64,000 nt of DNA, taken from assembly GCF_900172345.1 (NCBI RefSeq), contig NZ_FWFY01000013.1, positions 24,147 through 88,146 on the forward strand, in the 5' to 3' direction. The notes under the pieces are model-generated. The model ran no database searches. It was not told where the DNA came from and was given only the letters and a program-made list of their open reading frames with translations. Position 1 is the first letter of the stretch, and every line of letters begins with the position of its first letter. Below, piece after piece: positions 1 through 9,359 of this stretch. This stretch comes from Limimaricola soesokkakensis (GTDB taxonomy: Bacteria > Pseudomonadota > Alphaproteobacteria > Rhodobacterales > Rhodobacteraceae). Both the position numbers and the translations under genes were made by a program.

Positions 1-582
1 AAGGCCGACACGCAGCTGACCATCTATGCCGCGACGAAAAAGGCCAATGAGAGCATGGCGCATGCCTATGCGCATCTGTGGAATCTGCCGACCACAATGT
101 TCCGCTTCTTTACCGTTTATGGGCCTTGGGGTCGGCCGGATCTCGCGCTCTACAAGTTCGTCGATGCCATGCTCGATGACCGCCCGATCGACATCTACAA
201 TCATGGCGACATGTATCGTGACTTTACCTATGTCGACGACCTGGTCCGTGCCATCATGCTGCTGATGTCGGCGGTTCCCGAACGCCCGGCCAGCAAGGAC
301 GACATTGCCGAGGGCGACAACCTGTCCCCGGTGGCTCCTTACCGTGTCGTGAACATCGGCAACTCCGAGAAGGTGCGACTTCTTGACTTCATCGAGGCCA
401 TCGAAGACAGCCTCGGCATGAAGGCAAAGCGCAACTATATGCCGATGCAGACAGGCGATGTGCCTGCTACTTGGGCTGATGCCTCACTGCTGAGCCAGCT
501 GACCGGCTACCGCCCAGAGACCGATTTCCGGGTCGGAATCGACCGCTTCGTCAAATGGTTCGTCGAGTACCGCAACGCCTGA
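1..582 (+). CDS. NAD-dependent epimerase, UDP-glucuronate 4-epimerase type (3' part)
   Basis: The window opens inside this gene, in frame from base 1, so the N-terminal NAD-binding half is missing. The visible part starts with YAATKKANE, the YxxxK catalytic motif of extended short-chain epimerases. It continues with [13 protein letters not shown] and a DFTYVDDLV segment, both characteristic of the CapI/LspL UDP-glucuronate 4-epimerase branch. Family knowledge: these enzymes interconvert UDP-glucuronate and UDP-galacturonate (or N-acetyl versions) in the cytoplasm for capsule, LPS or exopolysaccharide. The next gene is a UDP-sugar 6-dehydrogenase 67 bases downstream on the same strand, so the two probably act in sequence on one nucleotide sugar. 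The exact substrate cannot be read from the sequence. Confidence 0.88.
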   Translation, partial: KADTQLTIYAATKKANESMAHAYAHLWNLPTTMFRFFTVYGPWGRPDLALYKFVDAMLDDRPIDIYNHGDMYRDFTYVDDLVRAIMLLMSAVPERPASKDDIAEGDNLSPVAPYRVVNIGNSEKVRLLDFIEAIEDSLGMKAKRNYMPMQTGDVPATWADASLLSQLTGYRPETDFRVGIDRFVKWFVEYRNA

Positions 583-649
583 TCTCGAATGTTTGGGGAG
601 CTTCTCGCAAGGACAGCTCCCGTCACACCTTCATTTCAAAGGGATAGAG

Positions 650-1918
<1,269 letters not shown>

Positions 1919-2042
1919 GGCTTGAGAAGAACTAGGCTGCTGCCGGCCTCCAAATCACTACCAAAAGTTCGTGATATATGAGCCAGCAGCAGTCCAACTA
2001 AATGGCTAGTAAAAGACGCAATTAGCAACAAGAGGGGCAAAG

Positions 2043-3395
2043 ATGGGCGTGGCCTTGATCGTCCTGGCCGCAGGCCGGGGCACGCGAATGAATTCGGACC
2101 TTCCGAAGGTCCTGCACGAGATCGGCCAGTCGCCGCTTCTTCATCACGCCATGGCGGCGGGCATGGCGCTCGAGCCCGAGCGCATGATCGTCGTCGCGGG
2201 CCACGGCGCCGAGGCGGTGGAGCGCGCCGCCACCGCCTTCGACGAAGGCATCGTCACCGTTCGGCAGGAAAGCCAAGAGGGCACCGGCCACGCCGTGCAG
2301 CAGGCGCGCGCCGCGCTGGAGGGCTTCGAGGGCCATGCCATCGTGCTCTATGGCGACACGCCCTTCATCCGGCCCAAAACGCTAGAGGCGATGCTCGCCG
2401 CGCGCGCCCGCGCCGATATCGTGGTGCTGGGCTTCGAGGCCGCCGATCCCGGCCGCTATGGCCGCCTCGTCGCCGATGGCGACGCGCTCGACCGCATCGT
2501 CGAGTTCAAGGACGCGGACGAGGCGACCCGCGCCATCCCCCTGTGCAACTCCGGCGTCATCGCCGCGGATCGTCACACGCTCTTCTCGCTGCTCGACCGC
2601 GTCACCAACGACAACGCCTCGGGCGAATACTACCTCACCGACATCGTGGGCCTCGCGCGCGAGGCCGGGCTCAGGGCCGAGGTGGTGCGCTGCGACGAGG
2701 CCGAGACGCTGGGCATCAACACCCGCGCCGAACTGGCCGCCGCCGAGGCCGCGTTCCAGTCCCGGGCCCGGGCCGGGGCGATGGAGGACGGGGTGACGCT
2801 GGTGGCGCCGGAGACGGTGAGTTTCGCGCGCGACACGGTGGTGGGCCGCGACACGGTGATCGAGCCCAACGTGGTGTTCGGCCCCGGCGTGACGGTGGAG
2901 AGCGGCGCGCGGATCCGCGCCTTTTCGCATCTCGAGGGCTGCCACGTCTCGCGCGGCGCCACCGTCGGCCCCTTCGCCCGGCTGCGCCCCGGCGCCGAGC
3001 TGGCCGAGGAGGTGCATGTCGGCAACTTCGTCGAGATCAAGAACGCGCAGATCGGCACCGGCGCCAAGATCAACCACCTGACCTATCTGGGCGATGCCGA
3101 TATCGGCGCCGGCACCAATGTCGGCGCGGGCACGATCACCTGCAACTATGACGGCGTGTTCAAGCACCGCACCACGGTGGGCCGCGACGCCTTCATCGGC
3201 TCGAACACCATGCTGGTGGCGCCGGTGACGCTGGGCGACGGCGCGATGACCGCGACCGGCACGGTGGTGACCCACAACGTGCCGGCGGGCGACATGGCCG
3301 TGGGCCGGGCGCGCCAGGACAACAAGCCGGGCTTCGCGACCCGGTTCTTCGAGAAGCTGCGCGCCGCGAAGGCCGCCAAGACCAAGGATAACTGA
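2043..3395 (+). CDS. glmU: Bifunctional GlcN-1-P acetyltransferase / GlcNAc-1-P uridyltransferase GlmU
   Basis: GlmU makes UDP-N-acetylglucosamine, the precursor of peptidoglycan, LPS and amino-sugar polysaccharides. The 450-residue length is normal for the family. The N-terminal pyrophosphorylase domain starts LIVLAAGRGTRMNSDLPKVL, the nucleotide-binding signature. The C-terminal third is a left-handed beta-helix of hexapeptide repeats with the acetyltransferase segment LTYLGDADIGAGTNVGAGT and the downstream CNYDG. A good ribosome-binding site (AGAGGGG) lies before the ATG. glmS follows after a single base, so the two are almost certainly co-transcribed. This couples the first and last steps of UDP-GlcNAc synthesis. 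Confidence 0.97.
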   Translation: MGVALIVLAAGRGTRMNSDLPKVLHEIGQSPLLHHAMAAGMALEPERMIVVAGHGAEAVERAATAFDEGIVTVRQESQEGTGHAVQQARAALEGFEGHAIVLYGDTPFIRPKTLEAMLAARARADIVVLGFEAADPGRYGRLVADGDALDRIVEFKDADEATRAIPLCNSGVIAADRHTLFSLLDRVTNDNASGEYYLTDIVGLAREAGLRAEVVRCDEAETLGINTRAELAAAEAAFQSRARAGAMEDGVTLVAPETVSFARDTVVGRDTVIEPNVVFGPGVTVESGARIRAFSHLEGCHVSRGATVGPFARLRPGAELAEEVHVGNFVEIKNAQIGTGAKINHLTYLGDADIGAGTNVGAGTITCNYDGVFKHRTTVGRDAFIGSNTMLVAPVTLGDGAMTATGTVVTHNVPAGDMAVGRARQDNKPGFATRFFEKLRAAKAAKTKDN

Positions 3396-3396
3396 G

Positions 3397-5217
3397 ATGT
3401 GTGGGATCGTCGGCGTATTGGGAACACACGAGGCCGCGCCGCTGCTGGTCGAGGCGCTCGGCCGGCTCGAATATCGCGGCTATGACAGCGCCGGCATCGC
3501 GACGCTGAACGAGAGCCGTCTCGACCGCCGCCGGGCCGTGGGCAAGCTGGTGAACCTGTCCGACAAGCTGGTGCATGAGCCGCTGCGCGGGATGACCGGC
3601 ATCGGCCACACCCGCTGGGCCACCCATGGCGCGCCGACCGAGGCCAACGCGCATCCCCATGCCGGCGCCCGCGTGGCCGTGGTCCACAATGGCATCATCG
3701 AGAATTACCGGGCGCTGCGCGCCGAACTGTCCGAGGCGGGCATCGGCACCGCGACCGACACCGACACCGAGACCGTGGCGCTGATCTGCCAGCTGCATCT
3801 CGACCGCGGGCTGGCGCCGCGCGAAGCGGCGGCGGCCACCATCGCCAAGCTCGAGGGCGCCTATGCGCTGTGCTTTTTGTTCGAGGGCGAGCCCGACCTC
3901 ATGATCGCCGCGCGCAAGGGCAGCCCGCTGGCCATCGGCCATGGCGAGGGCGAGATGTTCGTGGGCTCGGACGCGATCGCGCTCGGCAACCTGACCGACC
4001 GGATCACCTATCTCGAGGAAGGCGACCGGGCCGAGGTGACCCGCGCGGGCATGGTGATCTTCGACGCGCAGGGCCGCGAGGCCTCGCGCCCCGAGAAGCG
4101 CATCGCCCAGGCGGCGGCGCAGGTCGACAAGGCCGGGCACAAGCACTTCATGGCCAAGGAGATCGCCGAGCAGCCCCGCGTGCTGGCCGAGGCGCTGGGG
4201 CACTACCTGACGCCCGAGGGCCAGATCGCCCTGCCCGCGCCCGGCATCGACTTCACCGCGATCGACCGGCTGACGCTGGTTGCCTGCGGCACCGCCTTCT
4301 ACGCCTGCAACGTCGCGAAGTACTGGTTCGAGCAGGTGGCGCGGCTGCCCGTCGAGATCGACGTCGCCTCGGAATACCGCTACCGCGAGCCGCCGATCCC
4401 GGCGCGCTCTGCCGCGCTCTTCGTCAGCCAGTCGGGCGAGACCGCCGACACGCTGGCGGCGCTGCGCTACGCCAAGGGCAAGGCCTCCAGCATCCTGTCG
4501 GTGGTCAACGTCACCGAAAGCTCGATCGCACGCGACAGCGACCTCGCGCTGCCGATCCTCGCCGGTGCCGAGATCGGCGTCGCCTCGACCAAGGCCTTCA
4601 CCTGCCAGCTCCTGGTGCTGGGGGCCCTGACGCTCGAGGCGGCGCGGCAGCGCGGCACGCTCGACGCGGCCGAACTCGCCGGGCATCTGCGCAGCCTGCG
4701 CGAGTTGCCGGGACTGATCCATCAGGGATTGACCATCGAGGCCGAATGCCAGCGCGTCGCGCGCGAGCTTTCCGAGGCCCGCGACATCCTGTTCCTCGGC
4801 CGGGGCCGGATGTTCCCGCTGGCGCTGGAAGGCGCGCTGAAGCTAAAGGAAATCAGTTACATCCACGCCGAAGCTTACGCGTCGGGCGAACTCAAGCACG
4901 GCCCCATCGCGCTCGTGGACGAGCACGTGCCGGTGATCGTCATGGCGCCGCATGACGAGCTGTTCGACAAGACCGTGTCGAACATGCAGGAGGTGATGGC
5001 GCGCGGCGGCAAGGTGCTGCTGATCACCGACGCCACCGGCGCGCGGATCGCCGGCGAGGGCGCCTGGGAGGTGATCACCCTGCCCGAGATCGACCCGCTC
5101 TGGGCCCCGATCCTCTACGCCCTGCCGGCGCAGCTGCTCGCCTACCACACCGCCGTGGCCAAGGGCACCGATGTCGACCAGCCCCGCAACCTCGCCAAAT
5201 CCGTCACCGTCGAGTGA
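3397..5217 (+). CDS. glmS: Glutamine-fructose-6-phosphate aminotransferase GlmS
   Basis: GlmS converts fructose-6-phosphate and glutamine to glucosamine-6-phosphate, the entry step of hexosamine synthesis. The 606-residue product starts MCGIVGVLG; the second residue is the N-terminal nucleophilic cysteine of class II glutamine amidotransferases once the Met is removed. RYDSAGIA-like and HTRWATHG motifs follow. Two SIS isomerase domains fill the C-terminal half (for example SQSGETADTLAALR), and the protein ends DQPRNLAKSVTVE, the conserved GlmS tail. It starts one base after the glmU stop. No glmS ribozyme is expected in this phylum and none is visible in the one-base gap. Confidence 0.97.
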   Translation: MCGIVGVLGTHEAAPLLVEALGRLEYRGYDSAGIATLNESRLDRRRAVGKLVNLSDKLVHEPLRGMTGIGHTRWATHGAPTEANAHPHAGARVAVVHNGIIENYRALRAELSEAGIGTATDTDTETVALICQLHLDRGLAPREAAAATIAKLEGAYALCFLFEGEPDLMIAARKGSPLAIGHGEGEMFVGSDAIALGNLTDRITYLEEGDRAEVTRAGMVIFDAQGREASRPEKRIAQAAAQVDKAGHKHFMAKEIAEQPRVLAEALGHYLTPEGQIALPAPGIDFTAIDRLTLVACGTAFYACNVAKYWFEQVARLPVEIDVASEYRYREPPIPARSAALFVSQSGETADTLAALRYAKGKASSILSVVNVTESSIARDSDLALPILAGAEIGVASTKAFTCQLLVLGALTLEAARQRGTLDAAELAGHLRSLRELPGLIHQGLTIEAECQRVARELSEARDILFLGRGRMFPLALEGALKLKEISYIHAEAYASGELKHGPIALVDEHVPVIVMAPHDELFDKTVSNMQEVMARGGKVLLITDATGARIAGEGAWEVITLPEIDPLWAPILYALPAQLLAYHTAVAKGTDVDQPRNLAKSVTVE

Positions 5218-5282
5218 GATGGTTTTTGGACCCTTACGTCGAGTGTGAGGGGTATAAAAACAGGAACGGGGAATTCAGAAAT

Positions 5283-6209
5283 TCACTCGTGCCAAACATT
5301 GTGTTCGGCCTGCTCGAGGTAGCGGGCCAGCACATTCACCGACTTCCACCCGCCCGCTCGCATGATTGAGGCCGTATCCTTCCCGGCGCGCAACAGGTCC
5401 TGCGCAGCACCCACCCGCATGGAATGACCCGAGAAGTCAGCGACGACGGAGGGATCGAGACCGGCTGCGCGGGCGGCGTCCTTGATTAGTCGTTTGATGC
5501 TCGTGCAGCTGAGGGGGCGCGGGATAGCCCTGCCGTGATAAATCGGGCAGAACAGATACTCGTAGTCGGGTCCGCGCCAGGCGAGCCAAGCGTCGACCAA
5601 TTCCCGGCTTCGGGACGAGGTGAAGGCGATACGTCCCTGTCCGAATTGATCAGCCTTACCCCGGCGGATCATGACCCGTAGCGTCCTGTCTTCGCGCCAG
5701 AGCAGGTCTTCGGAGCGGAGGGCGACGAGTTCGGACCGGCGCGTCAGGCACTCATAGCCGAGCGCCAGCATCGCGCGATTCCGCCACCCCCACGGCGTCT
5801 CCGGTTGCGCTGCAAGAAATCGGTCGAGATAGGCCCGGGTCAGCCCCTTGGCCTGCTTCGGACGTGATAGCTTGGCACGACGGACCCGTCGAAGCGCAAG
5901 GTTGACCTCTTCATCTCCCGTAGGGTCTGAAAGATGCAGTAATCTATGGATCTTGCGGATCGAATAGATGCGCCTGCGGACTGTTGCAGGAGCGAACTCC
6001 TGCGCCTGCGCTTCGAGGAAAGCGCACAGAGTGGCGATTTGTGCTGGGAAAGCAACTCGTCCCGCATCCGCGCACCACTGGACGTAGATCTCCACATCAC
6101 TGTAGTAAGAACGCATTGTTGCAGGGGCATATGCACCCTCAAGGTGAGCGAACTTAGCGCGCCACTCGTAGGAATCTGAATGCGGTTCATATTGTCTCAT
6201 ATGAGCCAT
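5283..6209 (-). CDS. Tyrosine-type site-specific recombinase/integrase
   Basis: The 308-residue protein has the two-domain plan of tyrosine recombinases. An N-terminal SAM-like DNA-binding half (residues about 15-110) is followed by a catalytic half with Arg158 in CLTRRSELVALR, the His262-x-x-Arg265 box (GHSMRVG), Trp288 in the second histidine position and the nucleophile Tyr297 in ARYLEQ. All expected catalytic residues are present, so it is probably active. It lies only 65 bases beyond the glmS stop, convergent with it, and is divergent from an XRE regulator. It probably belongs to an element that entered next to glmS; no clear attachment-site repeats are visible. Confidence 0.9.
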   Translation of the reverse strand: MAHMRQYEPHSDSYEWRAKFAHLEGAYAPATMRSYYSDVEIYVQWCADAGRVAFPAQIATLCAFLEAQAQEFAPATVRRRIYSIRKIHRLLHLSDPTGDEEVNLALRRVRRAKLSRPKQAKGLTRAYLDRFLAAQPETPWGWRNRAMLALGYECLTRRSELVALRSEDLLWREDRTLRVMIRRGKADQFGQGRIAFTSSRSRELVDAWLAWRGPDYEYLFCPIYHGRAIPRPLSCTSIKRLIKDAARAAGLDPSVVADFSGHSMRVGAAQDLLRAGKDTASIMRAGGWKSVNVLARYLEQAEHNVWHE

Positions 6210-6232
6210 ATGGTATCACGGAGGGGCGGTTG
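6191..6232. promoter_or_regulatory. Divergent integrase/XRE control region with two adjacent 8-bp palindromes
   Basis: Only about 20 bases separate the integrase start (6209, minus strand) from the XRE start (6230, plus strand). The gap and its edges contain TCATATGA (6197-6204) and CCATATGG (6206-6213), two palindromes one base apart; the integrase start codon lies inside the second. A regulator binding here could repress both genes, as is common for integrase/regulator pairs. The operator role is inference. Confidence 0.45.
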
Positions 6233-6484
6233 TCAACTATTGTGAGTTCTCAGATTCGTTCGGCTAGAGCTGCTCTTCGGTGGTCGGTCTCAGATCTTGC
6301 TCGTGCGAGTGGAGTAAGCGTCAGTACAATCAAACGAGCCGAAGCCGCAGCCAATGTTGCCCAGATTACCGGCCCGAATATGATTGCCCTCCGGACCGCT
6401 TTGGAAAATGAGGGCATCGAGTTCATTGGCTCGCCCGATGACCGCCCCGGCATTCGCATCACCCTGTCCGCACTAGAGAAATAG
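6230..6484 (+). CDS. XRE-family helix-turn-helix regulator
   Basis: Small DNA-binding protein of 84 residues. The helix-turn-helix lies early (ALRWSVSDLARASGVSVSTI, residues about 14-33), followed by a short tail GIEFI..RPGIRI that is usual in alphaproteobacterial regulators of this type. The TTG at 6230 is taken as start because GGAGGGGC lies immediately upstream; an in-frame GTG four codons later is an alternative. It is divergent from the integrase with overlapping control DNA, so it most likely regulates the integrase and itself. Confidence 0.8.
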   Translation: MSTIVSSQIRSARAALRWSVSDLARASGVSVSTIKRAEAAANVAQITGPNMIALRTALENEGIEFIGSPDDRPGIRITLSALEK

Positions 6485-6488
6485 AACT

Positions 6489-6875
6489 TTGCTTCGTATT
6501 CTTGTTCTCAATTGCCGTTCGGCCGCCCTTGCCCTGACATTGCTACTGGCGCTTGTAATCGGCGTCCTGACGCTGATCCCGCTGAACGTCCCCCAAGCCA
6601 TGCCGGGCAGTGACAAGCATCATCACCTGATCGCCTTCGCCGCGCTTGCCCTGCCCACCGCCGCGCTCGCGCCAAGGCTGTTGTGGGGCCTTCTGCCAGC
6701 CCTCGCACTTTACGGGGTGCTCATCGAGGTCCTGCAGCCCTTTGTGGGGCGCAGTGGCGACCAGAGGGATGCCTTGGCCGACGGTCTGGGGCTAATCACC
6801 GGATCGGGTCTCGGCCTCCTGCTGTATCGACCATTACAACGCCTGAAGCGACGCGCGCCTGCGCTCACGGAGTAA
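6489..6875 (+). CDS. VanZ-like small membrane protein
   Basis: The 128-residue protein has about four hydrophobic segments and the DKHHHLIAFAALALP and GDQRDALADGLGLITG motifs that mark VanZ-like proteins. The founding member, VanZ, confers low-level teicoplanin resistance by an unclear route; most chromosomal relatives have no assigned role. It begins 4 bases after the XRE gene with a TTG and no strong separate ribosome-binding site, suggesting translational coupling. Inner-membrane location is inferred from the hydrophobic segments. Confidence 0.75.
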   Translation: MLRILVLNCRSAALALTLLLALVIGVLTLIPLNVPQAMPGSDKHHHLIAFAALALPTAALAPRLLWGLLPALALYGVLIEVLQPFVGRSGDQRDALADGLGLITGSGLGLLLYRPLQRLKRRAPALTE

Positions 6876-6892
6876 CCGCAGGCCCTCCCCGC

Positions 6893-7159
6893 TCAATTCT
6901 CCTCGAGACCTTCGCGTCCCCGGCGCAGCAGCTCCCGGACATGCGCCTCGAAGGCCCGCGCCTCCGCCGTGTACTGCCCGTGCTTCAGCGCGTTCCGGTT
7001 GCCCTTGGGCGCGCCGGAGCCCGCCGAACCACCATGCATGCGGCAGCGCGCCTTGCCGGCGACCGCCGGGGCCTGGCAGGGCGTGCTCTTACGCGTCCGG
7101 GCCCCACAGCGAACGCTGGCGCGCATCGGCCCGGTATTGCGCGGATGCGTCCCGCTCAC
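6893..7159 (-). CDS. Small HGG-motif protein, function unknown
   Basis: An 88-residue, basic protein with two close cysteines (CGARTRKSTPCQAPA), then MHGGSAGSGAPKGNRNALKH. The HGG..G.P.GN.NA.KHG pattern is widespread in small proteins on prophages and integrative elements, often beside the type of gene found upstream here. Cysteine and histidine spacing would allow metal binding, but no function is known to me. Its start overlaps the stop of the upstream gene (ATGA-type overlap at 7156-7159), so the two form a translationally coupled pair. Confidence 0.7.
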   Translation of the reverse strand: MSGTHPRNTGPMRASVRCGARTRKSTPCQAPAVAGKARCRMHGGSAGSGAPKGNRNALKHGQYTAEARAFEAHVRELLRRGREGLEEN

Positions 7160-7758
7160 GATCTTCTCCGGCTCTTCGACGGCTTGCGCGTTTTCTGCTG
7201 CACGAGCGGGGTCTCGAGCGCGTCCAAGAGCGCCGGCGGTCCTGAAGGCTGAGCTTGCCGCTCGCCTCCTTTTTCCACGTTGCCGACGATAGCCTGCCCA
7301 CCGGAATGCACGTGGACATGCTCCACGGTCACCTTCTGCTGACCTCTACCCCGGTGCTTGTCGAGCGCGGCCATTTGCTGCGCGTAGAGCGCCATCAGCT
7401 TCTGGGCGTGCTTGAGGTTCGAGTCCCGTCCCCAGTCGCTCTGGCCCGGGAACGCCGCCCGCCGCAGGCAATCGAGCGCAGCCGCGTGCGTGCCAACCAT
7501 CTGCGCTGCCAGCATCCCCTCGGCGGCACCTTGGGGTTCCAGCCCCTCGTAGAGCTCAAGCGCCCGCAGGAGCCGCGCGTTTCGTTCGGACTCCGGCAAG
7601 CTTTGGGGCAGCCAGAGAAGCTCGGCGATCTCGGTGAGCTTGCGCGCCTCGAATGTTCTGTCATCCGTCGGCAGCGCTGCCTCGCCTGAGAGAAGCTTCG
7701 CCGCCGAATGCTTTTTCGGCCGGAACTGGGGCTCCGATGTCGTCTTCTTTCCAACCAT
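7156..7758 (-). CDS. Conserved hypothetical protein paired with the HGG protein
   Basis: The 200-residue product begins MVGKKTTSEPQFRPKK. Its middle part is alpha-helical in character (LLRALELYEGLEPQGAAEGM, then MLAAQMVGTHAAALDCLR), and it ends in a basic tail KTRKPSKSRRRS. I chose the ATG at 7758; an earlier in-frame start at 7944 would add a cysteine-rich tail that looks non-coding. It is translationally coupled to the HGG-motif gene, and the pair is typical of accessory regions. No enzymatic motif is recognised. A GGTTCGAGTCC string inside it resembles a tRNA T-arm but is coding. Confidence 0.65.
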   Translation of the reverse strand: MVGKKTTSEPQFRPKKHSAAKLLSGEAALPTDDRTFEARKLTEIAELLWLPQSLPESERNARLLRALELYEGLEPQGAAEGMLAAQMVGTHAAALDCLRRAAFPGQSDWGRDSNLKHAQKLMALYAQQMAALDKHRGRGQQKVTVEHVHVHSGGQAIVGNVEKGGERQAQPSGPPALLDALETPLVQQKTRKPSKSRRRS

Positions 7759-8180
7759 GGCGGCGATCATGCGTGTTGCCCTGCCACCGCACAAGCAGCA
7801 ATCCCGCGTCTCTTCTACTGTGCATGGGGTTGTATTGGGGTTTCGATGCCAAGCCCCCGGGGGTGATGCCCGATAGAGGGCGTTATCAGCCCCCAAGGAT
7901 AGCGGCTGTACTTGCAAGCAACTGACAAGATGCTCCGCTACCAATGAGCTCGCGTCGCCAAAAGCTCACCCCCTAATGTCATCCCCTGCTCGTTCTTGAC
8001 GGCTTCTTCCCGGTGGCCCACAGTTAACCTATGAGCAACTGGACCACCTTACGCGCGATACGATGACGCCCCGTAGCTGGGGCGCCGTTCGGCGTGCATG
8101 GTCCCACCATCTGAAATTCGAGATCCCGCCCGGCTGAACGGTCGCCCCTTGTCCACATTCAGGAACAAGGAGCCATACCC
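7759..8180. other. Intergenic stretch, no gene recognised
   Basis: About 420 bases between two divergent genes. The reading frames across it are short and unlike protein. An AAGGAG ribosome-binding site at its right edge serves the gene at 8181. Nothing else was identified. Confidence 0.6.
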
Positions 8181-8816
8181 ATGGCTGACCAATTCGACCC
8201 AATTGCCGCGAACATCCAGATCCGCGCAACCCTCGGTCTACGCCGCAAGGATGAATCGGGTGCCCGTCTAGACCTACGGTTCGGGCCTGACGAAGATCCC
8301 GAACCAGGGGCAATCTACAGGATCAAAGATGTCTTGGGCGAAGCGTGGGAACTGAGCTATCGCTGGTATGAGCCCGTTGAGCCCCTCCCTTGGGGGGCGC
8401 CCGATCCGCGCATGCGGGAAGCTCTGCTTGGCGATCTGGAGGCGGAACTTGAGGAGGCCGGCATCGAAGGCTCAAGTGCCGTGCTCGACTATCCGACCGG
8501 ATGGCTATGGATCGCCCAAGTGATGACTGACCGCATGGTGAAATGGGCCGCCGAGGGCGAAGAGATCGAAATTTCCGATATCAAGGAAAAATTCGGCACA
8601 CTGCGCTGCTACGTTCGCGGGTCCGAACGGCTTCAAAATCTCGCACAATGGTGCGAAGCGCAGTCCGAGACCCGCTGCATGGCGACAGGCCTGCAAGGAA
8701 GGCCGCGAAATGCAGGCGGTTGGGTGCTGTGTCTGTCCGAAGAAATGATGGAACTGCATAAACGTGATCACTACCAGCTCATGGATCTGATCTACGCGCG
8801 ATCCCCTCGCAGCTGA
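8181..8816 (+). CDS. Hypothetical protein
   Basis: A 211-residue acidic, soluble-looking protein with a good AAGGAG ribosome-binding site. It has no signal peptide or membrane segment. Recognisable stretches such as IEISDIKEKFGTLRCYV and QSETRCMATGLQGRPRNAGG contain spaced cysteines that could bind a metal, but I do not recognise the family. It stands alone on its strand, with about 420 empty bases before it and 540 after. Codon use is coding-like throughout, which supports a real gene. Confidence 0.7.
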   Translation: MADQFDPIAANIQIRATLGLRRKDESGARLDLRFGPDEDPEPGAIYRIKDVLGEAWELSYRWYEPVEPLPWGAPDPRMREALLGDLEAELEEAGIEGSSAVLDYPTGWLWIAQVMTDRMVKWAAEGEEIEISDIKEKFGTLRCYVRGSERLQNLAQWCEAQSETRCMATGLQGRPRNAGGWVLCLSEEMMELHKRDHYQLMDLIYARSPRS

Positions 8817-9359
8817 TCCTGGTCGGTATTACGAGGCGAGGGCTGATGCCTGGTAAGCGTCGGCCCCTGCTCTCACAGCTGTGCAATCTTATCAACCGAT
8901 CCGGCCTAGGCTGCGTTCGACTGTCCATGGCAACGCTGGAGCGACGTTCTGGAAATCGAAGCGTGGCCCAAGACTGCCCAATACCGGATGAACTCAACCC
9001 GCAATGAAATCCCGCACCGTCACGAGGGCGCAATCGAAGCCATCTACGGTAGGAAGAGAGAAGGCGGGCACATCATCAACGCCTATGCACGGTACCGACA
9101 GTCGCCCACCTTGCCAATCTAAGATTGACATATGAGTCTGGACACACTTGCAGAGTGCAGCTTGCTGCCACTGAGTGGGAGGAGATTCGAAAGCCTATAA
9201 GATAAAATAGTCGCCTCAGGCAATAAATATATAGCGCGCGTGTAGAGGGCCCAATGCCTTGAGGGCACAGGCCCCGTCGCCGCCAAATCCAGACAGAAAA
9301 TAAACTCCTTGCGCTTGCAACCTTGATAACTGGCGCGCCGAAAAATATGAGCAGAAGAT
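8817..9359. other. Intergenic stretch, partly AT-rich
   Basis: No gene recognised. The last 200 bases become AT-rich (for example AATAAATATATAG near 9220), which marks the left edge of the compositionally different block that carries the next gene. Confidence 0.6.

Noticed and set aside
3193..4722. A 509-codon minus-strand frame opposite glmS
   Set aside because: It is an artefact of high GC at third codon positions; glmS on the plus strand is certain.
7409..7425. GGTTCGAGTCC string resembling a tRNA T-arm
   Set aside because: It lies inside a coding frame on the minus strand, and no acceptor stem, D-arm or anticodon arm can be assembled around it.
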